This document shows, piece after piece, positions 54,480-62,823 of a stretch of 64,000 bases of DNA (position 1 is its first letter; every line of letters starts with the position of its first letter). The notes beneath the pieces were generated by a model. That model saw nothing but the letters and a program-made list of their open reading frames with translations. It did no database searches and was not told the origin of the DNA. The position numbers and the translations under genes are program-made. This DNA is from Pseudomonadota bacterium (GTDB lineage Bacteria; Desulfobacterota; Binatia; Binatales; Binataceae): the NCBI GenBank assembly GCA_021323945.1, contig JAJPKA010000020.1, forward strand, positions 496,001 through 560,000. The letters run 5' to 3'.

Positions 54480-54692
54480 ATGCGCTTAACGACGCTTAGA
54501 TCGGAGTCTTTGCAGTGCGATGATTGTCAGCGAAAGGCCACATACAGAATTCGCTTTCGCAACCTCTCTACTGTGACCCTATGTCAACGTTGCGCCGTCA
54601 AGCTCCTCGTCTCGTTGGCCAACCGAATAGCAGGCCCCGAAGTCGAGCGTTCCAGCTTCTTGGCCAGGCTAGCCAGTAGACGCAAGAATTAA
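54480..54692 (+). CDS. Small zinc-ribbon-like hypothetical protein
   Basis: 70 residues with CDDC (13-16) and CQRC (~36-39), a two-knuckle zinc-ribbon pattern, and a basic tail. No family recognised. Ribosome site weak. Small size leaves doubt that it is translated. Confidence 0.45.
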   Translation: MRLTTLRSESLQCDDCQRKATYRIRFRNLSTVTLCQRCAVKLLVSLANRIAGPEVERSSFLARLASRRKN

Positions 54693-54883
54693 AGTTGGTA
54701 CCGGACAAAGTCGCCACGGAGCACTGCCCGAGAGTTTAATCACCGGGGCAGCGCAGGTTTATCGCCCAATTTCGGGCCGACCATATTGGAACAACTCGAC
54801 GCGAAAGCATCCGGAATCAGTGAGTTTTAAGGGTGCTGTCGAAAAACCAAGACTTGGTTAGAGCCGTAAAGCCGGACTAAAGC

Positions 54884-55183
54884 ATGAAGCGTACAACGAA
54901 CCGGTTCGCAAAACCGAGAAGCTTTTCACTGCATTGGGGGTCAGGCGTAATCGCTGAGCAGGTCCAGATCGTGACTCCTTATCATCGCCCTACCATCCAA
55001 CTACTCAAATTTAGCGATGGTCCTGCCAAAGGATCAGAGGGGGTCCGCTTCTGCGTCTACGATCATCGCGGGCGGTTTCAGCGCATGCCATGTATTATCG
55101 ACGCACAAGACTTCATGAAACTCCGCAGTGAACTGGCCAAGGCTCCGCGCCTACAGCAGCTTATCGCGCGATTGGTGCGTTAA
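54884..55183 (+). CDS. Hypothetical protein, 99 residues
   Basis: Soluble, basic at both ends (MKRTTNRFAKPRSF ... LIARLVR), with a plausible beta-rich core (IQLLKFSDGPAKGSEGVRFCVYDHRGRFQRMPCI) and a C-terminal helix. No family recognised. Weak ribosome site. Codon use looks like that of neighbouring genes, so probably real. Confidence 0.5.
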   Translation: MKRTTNRFAKPRSFSLHWGSGVIAEQVQIVTPYHRPTIQLLKFSDGPAKGSEGVRFCVYDHRGRFQRMPCIIDAQDFMKLRSELAKAPRLQQLIARLVR

Positions 55184-55312
55184 TCAGGCTATTTGGGCGC
55201 GCGGAGAACGGTTCGTGACGACCCAAGATAGATGGCGCTAAGGGACGAATCTCTCTGCGCTGTCCATGGTCAAAAGGCTGATAATTTCAGCGCTCCAAGG
55301 AGCGAATCATCC

Positions 55313-55390
55313 TGGTGGACGCACCTGGACTTGAACCAGGGACCCCTTGCATGTGAGGCAAGTGCTCTAACCGGGCTGAGCTATGCGTCC
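55313..55390 (-). tRNA. tRNA-Val (anticodon CAC)
   Basis: Cloverleaf folds completely: acceptor GGACGCA/TGCGTCC, D-stem GCTC/GAGC, anticodon stem CTTGC/GCAAG with loop CTCACAT, T-arm CCTGG-TTCAAGT-CCAGG, discriminator A, and an encoded CCA. Reads Val codon GTG. No attachment-site duplication or integrase seen beside it. Confidence 0.95.
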
Positions 55391-55590
55391 ACCGCGCGCA
55401 GCTATTATCGCGTCGGCTCAGCACAGCCGCAAGAGCAATAGATGGAACTGCCTGTGCCGCTAGCGCGACCGCGTGGAAGACTCTGCCGGCAGATTCAGCT
55501 AGATTAGCCGCAACCGGAAGTGCTGTTCCTGACTTCAGGCATCGGGTGAGGAAGCGAAGCATTGTTTACAGGAGTTTCGAGCCAAGCGCC

Positions 55591-56475
55591 ATGAGCGAAC
55601 TGCTGCAGACGGTCAAGCCAGGCACACCGGTGATGGTTGCTGACCCGATCACTTACCGCGAGTATAAGCTCTTGCTCCGCAGTGAGCATTTCAGCAAGGC
55701 GGCGCATTTTCACAAGTTCTGGAAGATAACTCGAGGCACGGCCAAGTCAGTCGGGGTTGATATCTCGAAGATCGCCAAGCCGATAGAAACCCATCTGCGC
55801 GAGGTCCTCTTTTTCGATACTCCTAAATTTCGTCTCTACAATCACGGTTTCATTCTTCGTCGAAGAACTTTCTATAAGAAGGGGCTGCCACAGCCCAATC
55901 ATGAGCTGACGATCAAATTTCGACACCCCGACCGCCAGACAGCCGCCGCGGTCGATGTGCGGCCGCTGGTTCCCTGCGCTTACACTATCAAGTTTAAAGA
56001 GGAGGTTCTGATGCAGCGGGGCAAACCGGGGACCAGGCGGTCGATCTACTCACATGGATGCGAATTGGACACTCCCAACGTGGTTTTGACGCGAAGCTTT
56101 GGGAGTATTTCTCAGCTTTTTCCCGCGCTGCTTCAGACTGGGGCCAAACCTCGGACGCTGTTGAGCATCGTCAACGGCATCGCGATCGAGGAGATTCTAG
56201 CCGACTGTGGCGAGATCGATTTCGGCGGCAAAATAACGGCCAAAGCGACCCTGGCGATCTGGCGCAACCGTATGACGCAGGAGCATCTGGTCGGCGAGTA
56301 TTCGTACCAAATCAAGTTTGCTGACGTGGATGATTTCCATGGCAAACCACGGGAATTATCCGAAGCCTTCTTTCTTCAACTCCAGGAAGATGCGAAGGAC
56401 TGGCTGCATCTGGGAACCACGAAAACGGCGATGGTTTATGGACTCGGCAAGACTCTTGTCACAAATCCCGAATGA
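55591..56475 (+). CDS. CYTH-like (triphosphate-tunnel) protein
   Basis: About 294 residues. The core resembles CYTH/triphosphate tunnel metalloenzymes: LFFDTPKFRLYNHGFILRRRTF, NHELTIKFRHPD, AIEEILADCGEIDFGG, EYSYQIKF; charged residues alternate along strands as in the tunnel. Family members cleave triphosphates or thiamine triphosphate, or make cAMP. The N-terminal ExExK motif is not obvious. The frame is open to GTG 55546; ATG 55591 has AGGAG upstream at long spacing. Its end overlaps the chrA half-gene by ~38 bases. Confidence 0.65.
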   Translation: MSELLQTVKPGTPVMVADPITYREYKLLLRSEHFSKAAHFHKFWKITRGTAKSVGVDISKIAKPIETHLREVLFFDTPKFRLYNHGFILRRRTFYKKGLPQPNHELTIKFRHPDRQTAAAVDVRPLVPCAYTIKFKEEVLMQRGKPGTRRSIYSHGCELDTPNVVLTRSFGSISQLFPALLQTGAKPRTLLSIVNGIAIEEILADCGEIDFGGKITAKATLAIWRNRMTQEHLVGEYSYQIKFADVDDFHGKPRELSEAFFLQLQEDAKDWLHLGTTKTAMVYGLGKTLVTNPE

Positions 56476-57091
56476 GCGGGCAATTCCGCCGGCACGGCTA
56501 GGAACCATCTTCAAGACTTTTTTCATAGCCGGCGCAATCAGTTTCGGCGGCGGTGTGGTGGCCTATCTACGTGAATATGTGGTCAATGCTCACAAGTGGT
56601 TCGATGACGAGAGCTTTCTCGACGCCTTGGAACTGAGTGAAACTCTGCCCGGGCTGAACTCCGTCAACATCAGTGTGATCATTGGAGACCGCCTGCGCGG
56701 CGTTCGCGGTGCCGCATCCGCGGTTGCGGGGTTGCTGATGCCCGGCATGATAGTCGTCATGGCTTTGGGAGTGGTATGGAGCGAGCAACGCGACAACCCC
56801 TATCTGCGTGCAGCGCTGATAGGGGTAGCGGCTTCGGCCGTTGGTTTGCTTACGACGGTCACGCTTCAGCTTGGCCATCGTCAGTTCACACGGCTGGCGG
56901 ATGTGGTCTTCATCGCCGCAACCTTTGCCGCTGTGAGCCTGATCAAGCTTCCACTGGTGGCCGTGCTGCTGACGCTCGGGCCTGTTGCCATTTGGTACTA
57001 TCGACCTCCTGCCCATCCAGCCCCCAGCACGCAGCATTTCCACCATCTCCGTGAACGATTCCAGTCGCATCGTGCACACTGGCGGCATTGA
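56438..57091 (+). CDS. ChrA-family transporter, N-terminal half
   Basis: 217 residues, about six hydrophobic segments: FIAGAISFGGGVVAYLREYVV, KWFDDESFLDALELSETLPGLNSVNISVIIGDRLRG. One of two half-size ChrA-domain proteins that pair, as in the short-chain chromate transporters. The start is uncertain (ATG 56438 or TTG 56456), both inside the end of the CYTH-like gene. Substrate may be chromate/sulfate or another anion. The C-terminal ~30 residues are hydrophilic and His-rich. Confidence 0.82.
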   Translation: MDSARLLSQIPNERAIPPARLGTIFKTFFIAGAISFGGGVVAYLREYVVNAHKWFDDESFLDALELSETLPGLNSVNISVIIGDRLRGVRGAASAVAGLLMPGMIVVMALGVVWSEQRDNPYLRAALIGVAASAVGLLTTVTLQLGHRQFTRLADVVFIAATFAAVSLIKLPLVAVLLTLGPVAIWYYRPPAHPAPSTQHFHHLRERFQSHRAHWRH

Positions 57092-57092
57092 A

Positions 57093-57620
57093 ATGGCAGG
57101 TAAGCTCTGGAGCCTCGGGTGGGTTTTCGCTCTGCTGTCTCTGCTGGCAGTAGGTGGCGGCACGGCGGTATTGCCGGAGATGGAAAGGCTCGTGGTCCAT
57201 CATTTCCACTGGATGGGAGACAAGCAGTTTCGCGATATTTACAGCCTCGGACAGGTTGCCCCTGGGCCGAACATGCTGATGGTCATGATCATTGGCTATC
57301 GACTCGCGGGCGCAGCGGGAGCCGCGGTGGTCGCCGTGGCGTTTTTTCTCCCTGACTGTATCGTGACCTTCGTCGTCAACCGTTTGTGGTACCGGGTTGC
57401 GCAATCGCGCTGGGGACTCGCGGTTCAGCGAGGGCTGGCACCAGTCGCTATTGGCCTGATGCTGTCGGGAACTTATGCATTGGCGCGGCTCTCAATTTTT
57501 AATCTGGCCGGACTGGCCATCGCCGCTATCACCTGCGCAATTCTTTCCTGGCGGCGGGTCAATCCGCTGTTCCTCGTCTCGGCCGGCGGTTTGGTCTATT
57601 TGATTTATGCAATCCAATAG
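57093..57620 (+). CDS. ChrA-family transporter, C-terminal half
   Basis: 175 residues with the second ChrA repeat: LSLLAVGGGTAVLPEMERLVV and the diagnostic YSLGQVAPGPNMLMVMIIGYRLAG. ATG one base after the stop of the first half, so the two are certainly co-translated. In the short-chain type the halves insert with opposite topology and act as a heterodimer. Confidence 0.86.
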   Translation: MAGKLWSLGWVFALLSLLAVGGGTAVLPEMERLVVHHFHWMGDKQFRDIYSLGQVAPGPNMLMVMIIGYRLAGAAGAAVVAVAFFLPDCIVTFVVNRLWYRVAQSRWGLAVQRGLAPVAIGLMLSGTYALARLSIFNLAGLAIAAITCAILSWRRVNPLFLVSAGGLVYLIYAIQ

Positions 57621-57746
57621 ATGCGTAAAAATCGAGTGATGCTGGCGTCGTGTGCCCCGCCGGCAGTGGGCGGTCAGCCGTCGGTGGTGTGGCAAGCTGC
57701 GGCGCGGAACGTTGGTCGTCTCCAATCATTGCTTGGGAGGTTAGCT

Positions 57747-58463
57747 ATGCCGTTGTTCGAACGCGATGGCGTATCCCTGTATTACGAAGAATTCGGTTCG
57801 GGTCATCCGCTTTTACTTTTTGCGCCGGGCGGGATGAGGTCGAGCATCGACTTTTGGCGCCGAAGTCCTTTCGATCCGACAGTGGAATTGGCCAGCGATT
57901 TCCGCGTGATAGCCATGGACCAGCGCAACGCGGGTCGCTCGCGCGGGCCGATTAGAGCAACGGACGGATGGGATACCTACACCTCCGATCATTTGGCGCT
58001 GCTTGACCATCTTGGAATCCAGCGATGTCACATCATGGGCGGGTGCATTGGCGGTTCGTATTGTTTCAATATGATCAAGGCCGCGCCCGCGCGCGTCAGC
58101 GCTGCGGTGATTCAGAATCCAATTGGACTCAAAGACAATCGTGATGCCTTCCGCGAGATGTTCGACGCGTGGGCAGCGGAGCTCAAAGCACAGCGGCCGG
58201 AACTGACCGACAGCGTACTGGCGAGTTTCCGCGAAAATATGTACGGGGGTGATTTCGTATTCGCTGTGTCACGTGACTTCGTCGCCCGCTGTACCACGCC
58301 GATGATCCTGCTTAACGGCAGTGACTTGTACCATCCGGCGGAAATCTCAGCCGAAATCGCGCGTTTGAACCCGCGGGTCGAAGTGGTGACGGAATGGAAA
58401 AGCCCTGAAGCGGCCCGAGCGGCCGTCGAGAGAATCCGCGCATTTTTGAAAAAACATCAATAA
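57747..58463 (+). CDS. Alpha/beta hydrolase-fold protein with Cys at the nucleophile position
   Basis: 238 residues from ATG 57747, which has GGGAGG 6 bases upstream. Fold markers: PLLLFAPGGMRSSIDFW, DQRNAGRSRGP, and the nucleophile elbow IMGGCIGGSYC with Cys where Ser is usual. An Asp is in LLNGSDLYHP, but the C-terminal His of the triad is not evident (VVTEWKSPEAARAAVE). It may be a cysteine hydrolase, or a non-hydrolytic member of the fold. Follows the chrA pair after 126 bases. Confidence 0.83.
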   Translation: MPLFERDGVSLYYEEFGSGHPLLLFAPGGMRSSIDFWRRSPFDPTVELASDFRVIAMDQRNAGRSRGPIRATDGWDTYTSDHLALLDHLGIQRCHIMGGCIGGSYCFNMIKAAPARVSAAVIQNPIGLKDNRDAFREMFDAWAAELKAQRPELTDSVLASFRENMYGGDFVFAVSRDFVARCTTPMILLNGSDLYHPAEISAEIARLNPRVEVVTEWKSPEAARAAVERIRAFLKKHQ

Positions 58464-58494
58464 TTGGAGGCTGACGGTCGCGTGCATATTCTTG

Positions 58495-59727
58495 CTACTC
58501 GATTGCCAGGCTTGCGAATGACACGGCCGATTCGGTCTGGGGCTCCATGGCGATGTCATGCATCAGGAGGCGCGCGGGATGATCCCGCAGCAACTCAAGT
58601 TGGGTATACATCGGTGACAGCCCGCAGATCTTGCGGGCGTCGCGATCTTTGACGATATCGGCGAAAAAACCCTCCGGGTCGCCGCGCTTGATATTTTCAA
58701 TCAATGCCAGGTCTTCCCGCTTAATCCATTGGGCAACCTTTTCGTCCGCGCCAAACGAGTCGCCGAATTTCCGCCCCACATGGGCGAAGTCGACTCCTGC
58801 GATGATAAGTGTGCGCCGGGAGTCCGCCGCGAGTTCGCCGCGCAAAGCCTCGAGAAAACCACCCACGCGGGCGTCGTAGGCGGGCGTTTCACCGCTTTGC
58901 ACCATCTCGTGAAAGGAACCAACCAGGATCGGCACGATTTGATAGCCAGCGGTACCCAAGGCCCAGGCCAGGAACAACGCCTGAAATTCAATCGAATGTT
59001 CGTTGCGGTGCAGCAGTTCCTGTTCGAACAGGGCTCCCTCCTTGTAGCGCGCCGCGAGCCGCTCGACGAATTGACGATCGGTCTGCACCACCCCGAGAGG
59101 CGTGGCGAAGTCCTTGCGCGTCGCGGTAAATAATTGGGGGCCGCTACCATAATGCGAGGTTCCCAGAATAACAACCAGTTCCGGACGCTCACGGCGGAGC
59201 AATTCTCCATACGCGTGCGCGTAGGCAGCACCGCCGCGACGGGGGTCAATATGGGGGGAAATTAGCCCGCTGAGGCAGGCCAGCTCAGTACTCGGTACTG
59301 GAATTTCGCCGGGGGCGCCGGGACGACGGAAAAAGGCGGCTATTTCCTCGCGCAACTGAATCGGGTCCGCGTGGTACGCGAGGCCCGCCAGAGCGGCCGG
59401 CCGTTGCGGACTTTTGGCGAACTCCTCCGTGACCTCGCGAACACGCTCGAGGTAACGGGCAGATTCAAGGAAATAGGCGCGATCCAGCGCGTCGATCAAC
59501 TGCTGGATTTGCTCGGAGGGTATAATTTCGCCAAATCGGCGCGCAAACGCTGCCTGCAGATCCAGACGCTCATTCTTACCGTCCATCTGGGCCACGAGAA
59601 AGTACGCACCCATGCCAATCAAAATGGGCTCGGGGGCGATGCCGGTTGGATCGCGCAGTAGGACGAAAGTCTGACCTTGCTGCTCGACCGGAAAGGCTTC
59701 GACAGCTCTTATTTTAGGCTTGTCCAT
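58495..59727 (-). CDS. MEMO-family protein (AmmeMemoRadiSam system protein B-like) with extra N-terminal domain
   Basis: 410 residues. Residues ~110-410 form a MEMO domain: AGLAYHADP, SPHIDPRRGG, ILGTSHYGSG, NEHSIEFQALFL and GVDFAHVG keep the three metal-site His positions of human MEMO1, while the Cys equivalent is Ala. Residues 1-105 form a separate helical/winged-helix domain resembling PqqD-like peptide-binding modules. MEMO is a copper- or iron-linked redox protein in eukaryotes; bacterial forms usually occur with AMMECR1 and a radical-SAM gene, neither found here. ATG 59727. Confidence 0.85.
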   Translation of the reverse strand: MDKPKIRAVEAFPVEQQGQTFVLLRDPTGIAPEPILIGMGAYFLVAQMDGKNERLDLQAAFARRFGEIIPSEQIQQLIDALDRAYFLESARYLERVREVTEEFAKSPQRPAALAGLAYHADPIQLREEIAAFFRRPGAPGEIPVPSTELACLSGLISPHIDPRRGGAAYAHAYGELLRRERPELVVILGTSHYGSGPQLFTATRKDFATPLGVVQTDRQFVERLAARYKEGALFEQELLHRNEHSIEFQALFLAWALGTAGYQIVPILVGSFHEMVQSGETPAYDARVGGFLEALRGELAADSRRTLIIAGVDFAHVGRKFGDSFGADEKVAQWIKREDLALIENIKRGDPEGFFADIVKDRDARKICGLSPMYTQLELLRDHPARLLMHDIAMEPQTESAVSFASLAIE

Positions 59728-59752
59728 GGTGTGGCGCCCACCAACTCCCTCA

Positions 59753-59770
59753 GGGCGGGCTGTCCCGCCC
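59753..59770. other. GC-rich hairpin between divergent genes
   Basis: GGGCGGG-CTGT-CCCGCCC, perfect 7-base stem, 26 bases upstream of the MEMO-family start. Could be a transcript leader stem or a REP-like element; only one copy seen. Confidence 0.4.
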
Positions 59771-59867
59771 GCTTCAAACACTTCAAATGCTAAGGGCTGG
59801 GCAGGACTGCAGCAAGCCATCGCTCACTGCTGGACAGCCGGCATTTGACGTTTAACACTGATAGTCG

Positions 59868-60326
59868 ATGAGGCGGCGAAGTCAGCGGCATCAAACGGGC
59901 TCCGTTGCGAGTGAACGGCCGAAGCAAAGAGGCAAGCCTTCCGGGACTCGTTATATAGTTGCCCGGACGGCCGATCTCCGCCCGGGCGAGTCCGCCAAAT
60001 TTCTGTTGCCGATTCGTGGCACTGACGAAGAATGCTTCCTCATTAACTATAGAGGGCAGTTTCACGCCTACCTGAATCGATGCCGGCACATACCGATAGC
60101 GATGGACTGGATTGATAACCAGTTCTTCGCTGAAGAGGGACGCTACCTGATGTGCCAAACTCACAATGCTTATTACGAGCCGGACACGGGCGAATGCATC
60201 GCCGGGCCGGCGGGCACCTGCGGCAAATATCTTTATCGGGTGCCGCTCGAAATAGTTGACGGCGTCGTCTACGCGACCCCACCAGATCCGGATTTCGCGG
60301 GCGATCGAGATAAGTGGCAGCCCTAG
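59868..60326 (+). CDS. Rieske [2Fe-2S] domain protein
   Basis: 152 residues. Cluster motif C72-R-H74 ... C96-Q-T-H99 is complete; the strand after (GECIAGPAGTCGKYLYRVPLEI) is typical of soluble Rieske ferredoxins. The first ~27 residues are basic and disordered-looking. No oxygenase catalytic domain is attached and no reductase gene adjoins. Divergent from the MEMO-family gene; the pairing of two metal proteins may mean a shared redox role. Confidence 0.85.
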   Translation: MRRRSQRHQTGSVASERPKQRGKPSGTRYIVARTADLRPGESAKFLLPIRGTDEECFLINYRGQFHAYLNRCRHIPIAMDWIDNQFFAEEGRYLMCQTHNAYYEPDTGECIAGPAGTCGKYLYRVPLEIVDGVVYATPPDPDFAGDRDKWQP

Positions 60327-60375
60327 ATGCCACTGGATACTAAGCGCTCAACTTAGGAATCGCAATCTGCATTCC

Positions 60376-61068
60376 TCAATTGTGCGGGGCCTTCTCGTTG
60401 ATTCTGAACAGATTGGTATGCCATGTCACCTCGGCATAGGGTTCACCGTTAGTCTCGACGAACACCTCGGCACTAACGAACATTAGATTGTGTTCAGGAT
60501 TAGCGTTGCAATGAAGATGGGTTAACTCGTCCAGCGTGCTCGGTCGAGCGACACCGCCAAGCCCGACAAAACCGTGCGTGCGAAAGTGCAGGTAGGCGGT
60601 CAACTCCGCGCGGTCGCGACCTGTTACCGAATCGACCTTGATCGATTGGCGTTGATCACTGACTTCGCTACGAGCGGCAACGGTGCCTTCGGCGAAAGTG
60701 AGTTGCCATTTGCCGTTGTAACCGCTTTGCAAGTAACAGAGCGTATAGTTTTTGGTCAGCCAAATCAGGCGCCCGAGATTCGGATTTAAAGGTCGGATCG
60801 AGTCAACTCGGTAGACCGAGCCCGACCAGCATCCACGAAATACGCGGGGTAGCGGAAGTTCGCGCGTATTGCCCTGCGCGGCCGGCAAGTGCAAGCGCGA
60901 GCCGCTGTCAGATGGCTGGTGCCGAACGGGCGGGACAGACGGTTGTGTTGCGGGAATCTGTTGCGAAGGCAGTGTCTGTACTTCCCCGCCAGAGCCCCTC
61001 GCTGGCACCGAGATTTGGAGCAAAAACGCTAATGAAACAAGAGCCAGCCGCCAGCGCACCCATACCAT
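60376..61068 (-). CDS. Exported hypothetical protein
   Basis: 230 residues with an N-terminal signal peptide (LALVSLAFLLQISVPARGSG), a Pro/Gln-rich linker (~30-75), then a beta-rich domain (VFRGCWSGSVYRVDSIRPL, GKWQLTFAEGTVAA, AELTAYLHFRTHGFVGLG). No family recognised. Possibly periplasmic or surface exposed. Same strand as the small gene at 61108. Confidence 0.7.
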   Translation of the reverse strand: MVWVRWRLALVSLAFLLQISVPARGSGGEVQTLPSQQIPATQPSVPPVRHQPSDSGSRLHLPAAQGNTRELPLPRVFRGCWSGSVYRVDSIRPLNPNLGRLIWLTKNYTLCYLQSGYNGKWQLTFAEGTVAARSEVSDQRQSIKVDSVTGRDRAELTAYLHFRTHGFVGLGGVARPSTLDELTHLHCNANPEHNLMFVSAEVFVETNGEPYAEVTWHTNLFRINEKAPHN

Positions 61069-61107
61069 TCGTATCCCCTATGGCGGCCATTCGCGCACGA
61101 AATCTGG

Positions 61108-61353
61108 TTATTCGTACTCGTCGCCGAAATGAGCGCGAACGATGCGTGCCTTGAGGTATTCGAGTGTGCCCAGGTCTTCGACGATGTCGCCACCGGTGTC
61201 ATAGAAGAATAATTCGCCGTTCTTGGTACGTCCCACAGCGATTATCCATTCAAGATCGTCGCGGTCCTCAAGCAGATAGTTGATGGTTTGGGCAACGCCG
61301 CGTCCGGGGATAATGGTGATTTTAGGACGCGCTAATTTTTCCTGCTTTGGCAT
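61108..61353 (-). CDS. Small conserved-looking hypothetical protein
   Basis: About 81 residues (MPKQEKLARPKITIIPGRGV ... ARIVRAHFGDEYE). An acidic, soluble protein with alternating strands and helix. No family recognised. Start ATG 61353; GTG at 61368 adds five residues. Between the RNA methyltransferase and the exported hypothetical on one strand. Confidence 0.6.
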   Translation of the reverse strand: MPKQEKLARPKITIIPGRGVAQTINYLLEDRDDLEWIIAVGRTKNGELFFYDTGGDIVEDLGTLEYLKARIVRAHFGDEYE

Positions 61354-61415
61354 CGCTTTGGTCAACACCCCGGGAAGGTGGAACCATCTGGCTTAGATTA
61401 CGGACGCCTTGAAGC

Positions 61416-62672
61416 CTAAGTCAATAGCAGGCTCACCGCGATTTCCGTATGGTGCGTGTTCGGAAAGAAGTCAAAAGCGCGCACCGAGCATAGCTTGTAT
61501 CGCTGTGACGAAAGCCGCCGCAAGTCGCGCATGAGGGTTGGCAGATTGCAGGAGACATAGACCAGTCGTTGAGCTTGGAGGCGAGTTATCGAATCGATCA
61601 AATCAGCGGCACCAGCTCGCGGTGGATCCATGATCAGGACCTCAGGGCGATAGCGTGATCGAGCCAAAAACCGCAAGCCATCGCTCGAGCGCATCGCGAA
61701 AAAGCGTGCCTGTAACCGGCCCATTCGTTCAGCATTAAACCGGGCCGCCTCAATCGCCAGCGAGTTCTGGTCAATCCCGGTCACGTGTGCACCCCGCCTC
61801 GCAGCCGGGAGGCTGAAGTTTCCAGTCCCGCAGAAAAGGTCCAACACGCGAGTTTCCTTGCCAATTCCCCCCATGTCCATGACCGCGGGCACCAATTTGA
61901 CGTTCTGGGCTCGATTGACCTGGCTGAACAAATCGGCATCCGCTTCGATCACACAGTCGGGCTCGCACTCATAACCGATCGTGACATTACCGAAGCAGTC
62001 GCGTGCCTCACCGTTACGCAAGATCAAGCCGGCACTTGCGCCATCTTCAATAAACTGGGAGGCGATCTTTCGCTCGAGGGCGCCCGGCGGTCTGCTCAGA
62101 TGCGCTACAAGGACGCTTCCGTGCCGTCCTTCGACAATTTCAATTTCGGAACATACATGTCCGAGCAAGGTGGCCAGCCGGCGTGCCGGCGCAATCGGTA
62201 CGGCGGAAATCGCGCATTCTTCGACTGGTACCAATGAGTTCGTGGCCGCATGCCGAAAACCGACTACACCACCTGGTCCGGTCTTCAGGCGCACTCGCGC
62301 ACGGTAACCAACTTCTGCTGGTGCTGGCTCGACCAGACCCTCGGGGTCAAGTCGGGTCCCGAGCACCTGATGGAAAACGCGGGCGATGATTTCGCCCTTG
62401 AGCCGGATCTGGCTGTTATATTTAATATGCTGCCAATCACATCCACCGCATTGCGCAAAATAGTGGCAAGGCGGCTCGCGGCGTAGAGGTGACGGCTGAA
62501 CAATGCGGATGATTCTCCCCAACAAATAATCATGCCTGTCTGAACTGGCCGCGATCTCGAGGACATCGCCTGGCGCGGCACGACGGATCATGACGACCTT
62601 ATCGTCGGCGCGACCTATCGCAAATGGTCCAAACGTCATGGTTGAGACTTGGACCTGCGCGCTTTCGATCAT
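61416..62672 (-). CDS. RNA (uracil-C5) methyltransferase, RlmD/RumA family
   Basis: 418 residues: TRAM domain at the N-terminus, [4Fe-4S] Cys set in CHYFAQCGGCDWQH with a further Cys in VEECAIS, then the SAM domain with LDLFCGTGNFSLPAARRG, MDPPRAG, catalytic Cys in VYVSCN and Glu in FPNTHHTEIAV. It makes 5-methyluridine in 23S rRNA or tRNA; which site cannot be told from sequence by eye. ATG 62672; GTG at 62681 is an alternative. Confidence 0.92.
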   Translation of the reverse strand: MIESAQVQVSTMTFGPFAIGRADDKVVMIRRAAPGDVLEIAASSDRHDYLLGRIIRIVQPSPLRREPPCHYFAQCGGCDWQHIKYNSQIRLKGEIIARVFHQVLGTRLDPEGLVEPAPAEVGYRARVRLKTGPGGVVGFRHAATNSLVPVEECAISAVPIAPARRLATLLGHVCSEIEIVEGRHGSVLVAHLSRPPGALERKIASQFIEDGASAGLILRNGEARDCFGNVTIGYECEPDCVIEADADLFSQVNRAQNVKLVPAVMDMGGIGKETRVLDLFCGTGNFSLPAARRGAHVTGIDQNSLAIEAARFNAERMGRLQARFFAMRSSDGLRFLARSRYRPEVLIMDPPRAGAADLIDSITRLQAQRLVYVSCNLPTLMRDLRRLSSQRYKLCSVRAFDFFPNTHHTEIAVSLLLT

Positions 62673-62823
62673 AGGATCCACTCAGCAAGTAATTATATCG
62701 CGACGGCCTCTTGCGTGCTGCACAGGGTAATGCGACGAGTCGCGCTGATCGATGAAGTTCAATCCGCGACCGTGATTTCCGTCATGTCCAAGCGGCCCGC
62801 AGTCTCACTCCAGCCATCCACGG

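Noticed and set aside
54264-55390. Genomic island inserted at tRNA-Val
   Set aside because: No integrase, no duplicated tRNA 3' end and no mobile genes; only an AT-rich patch.
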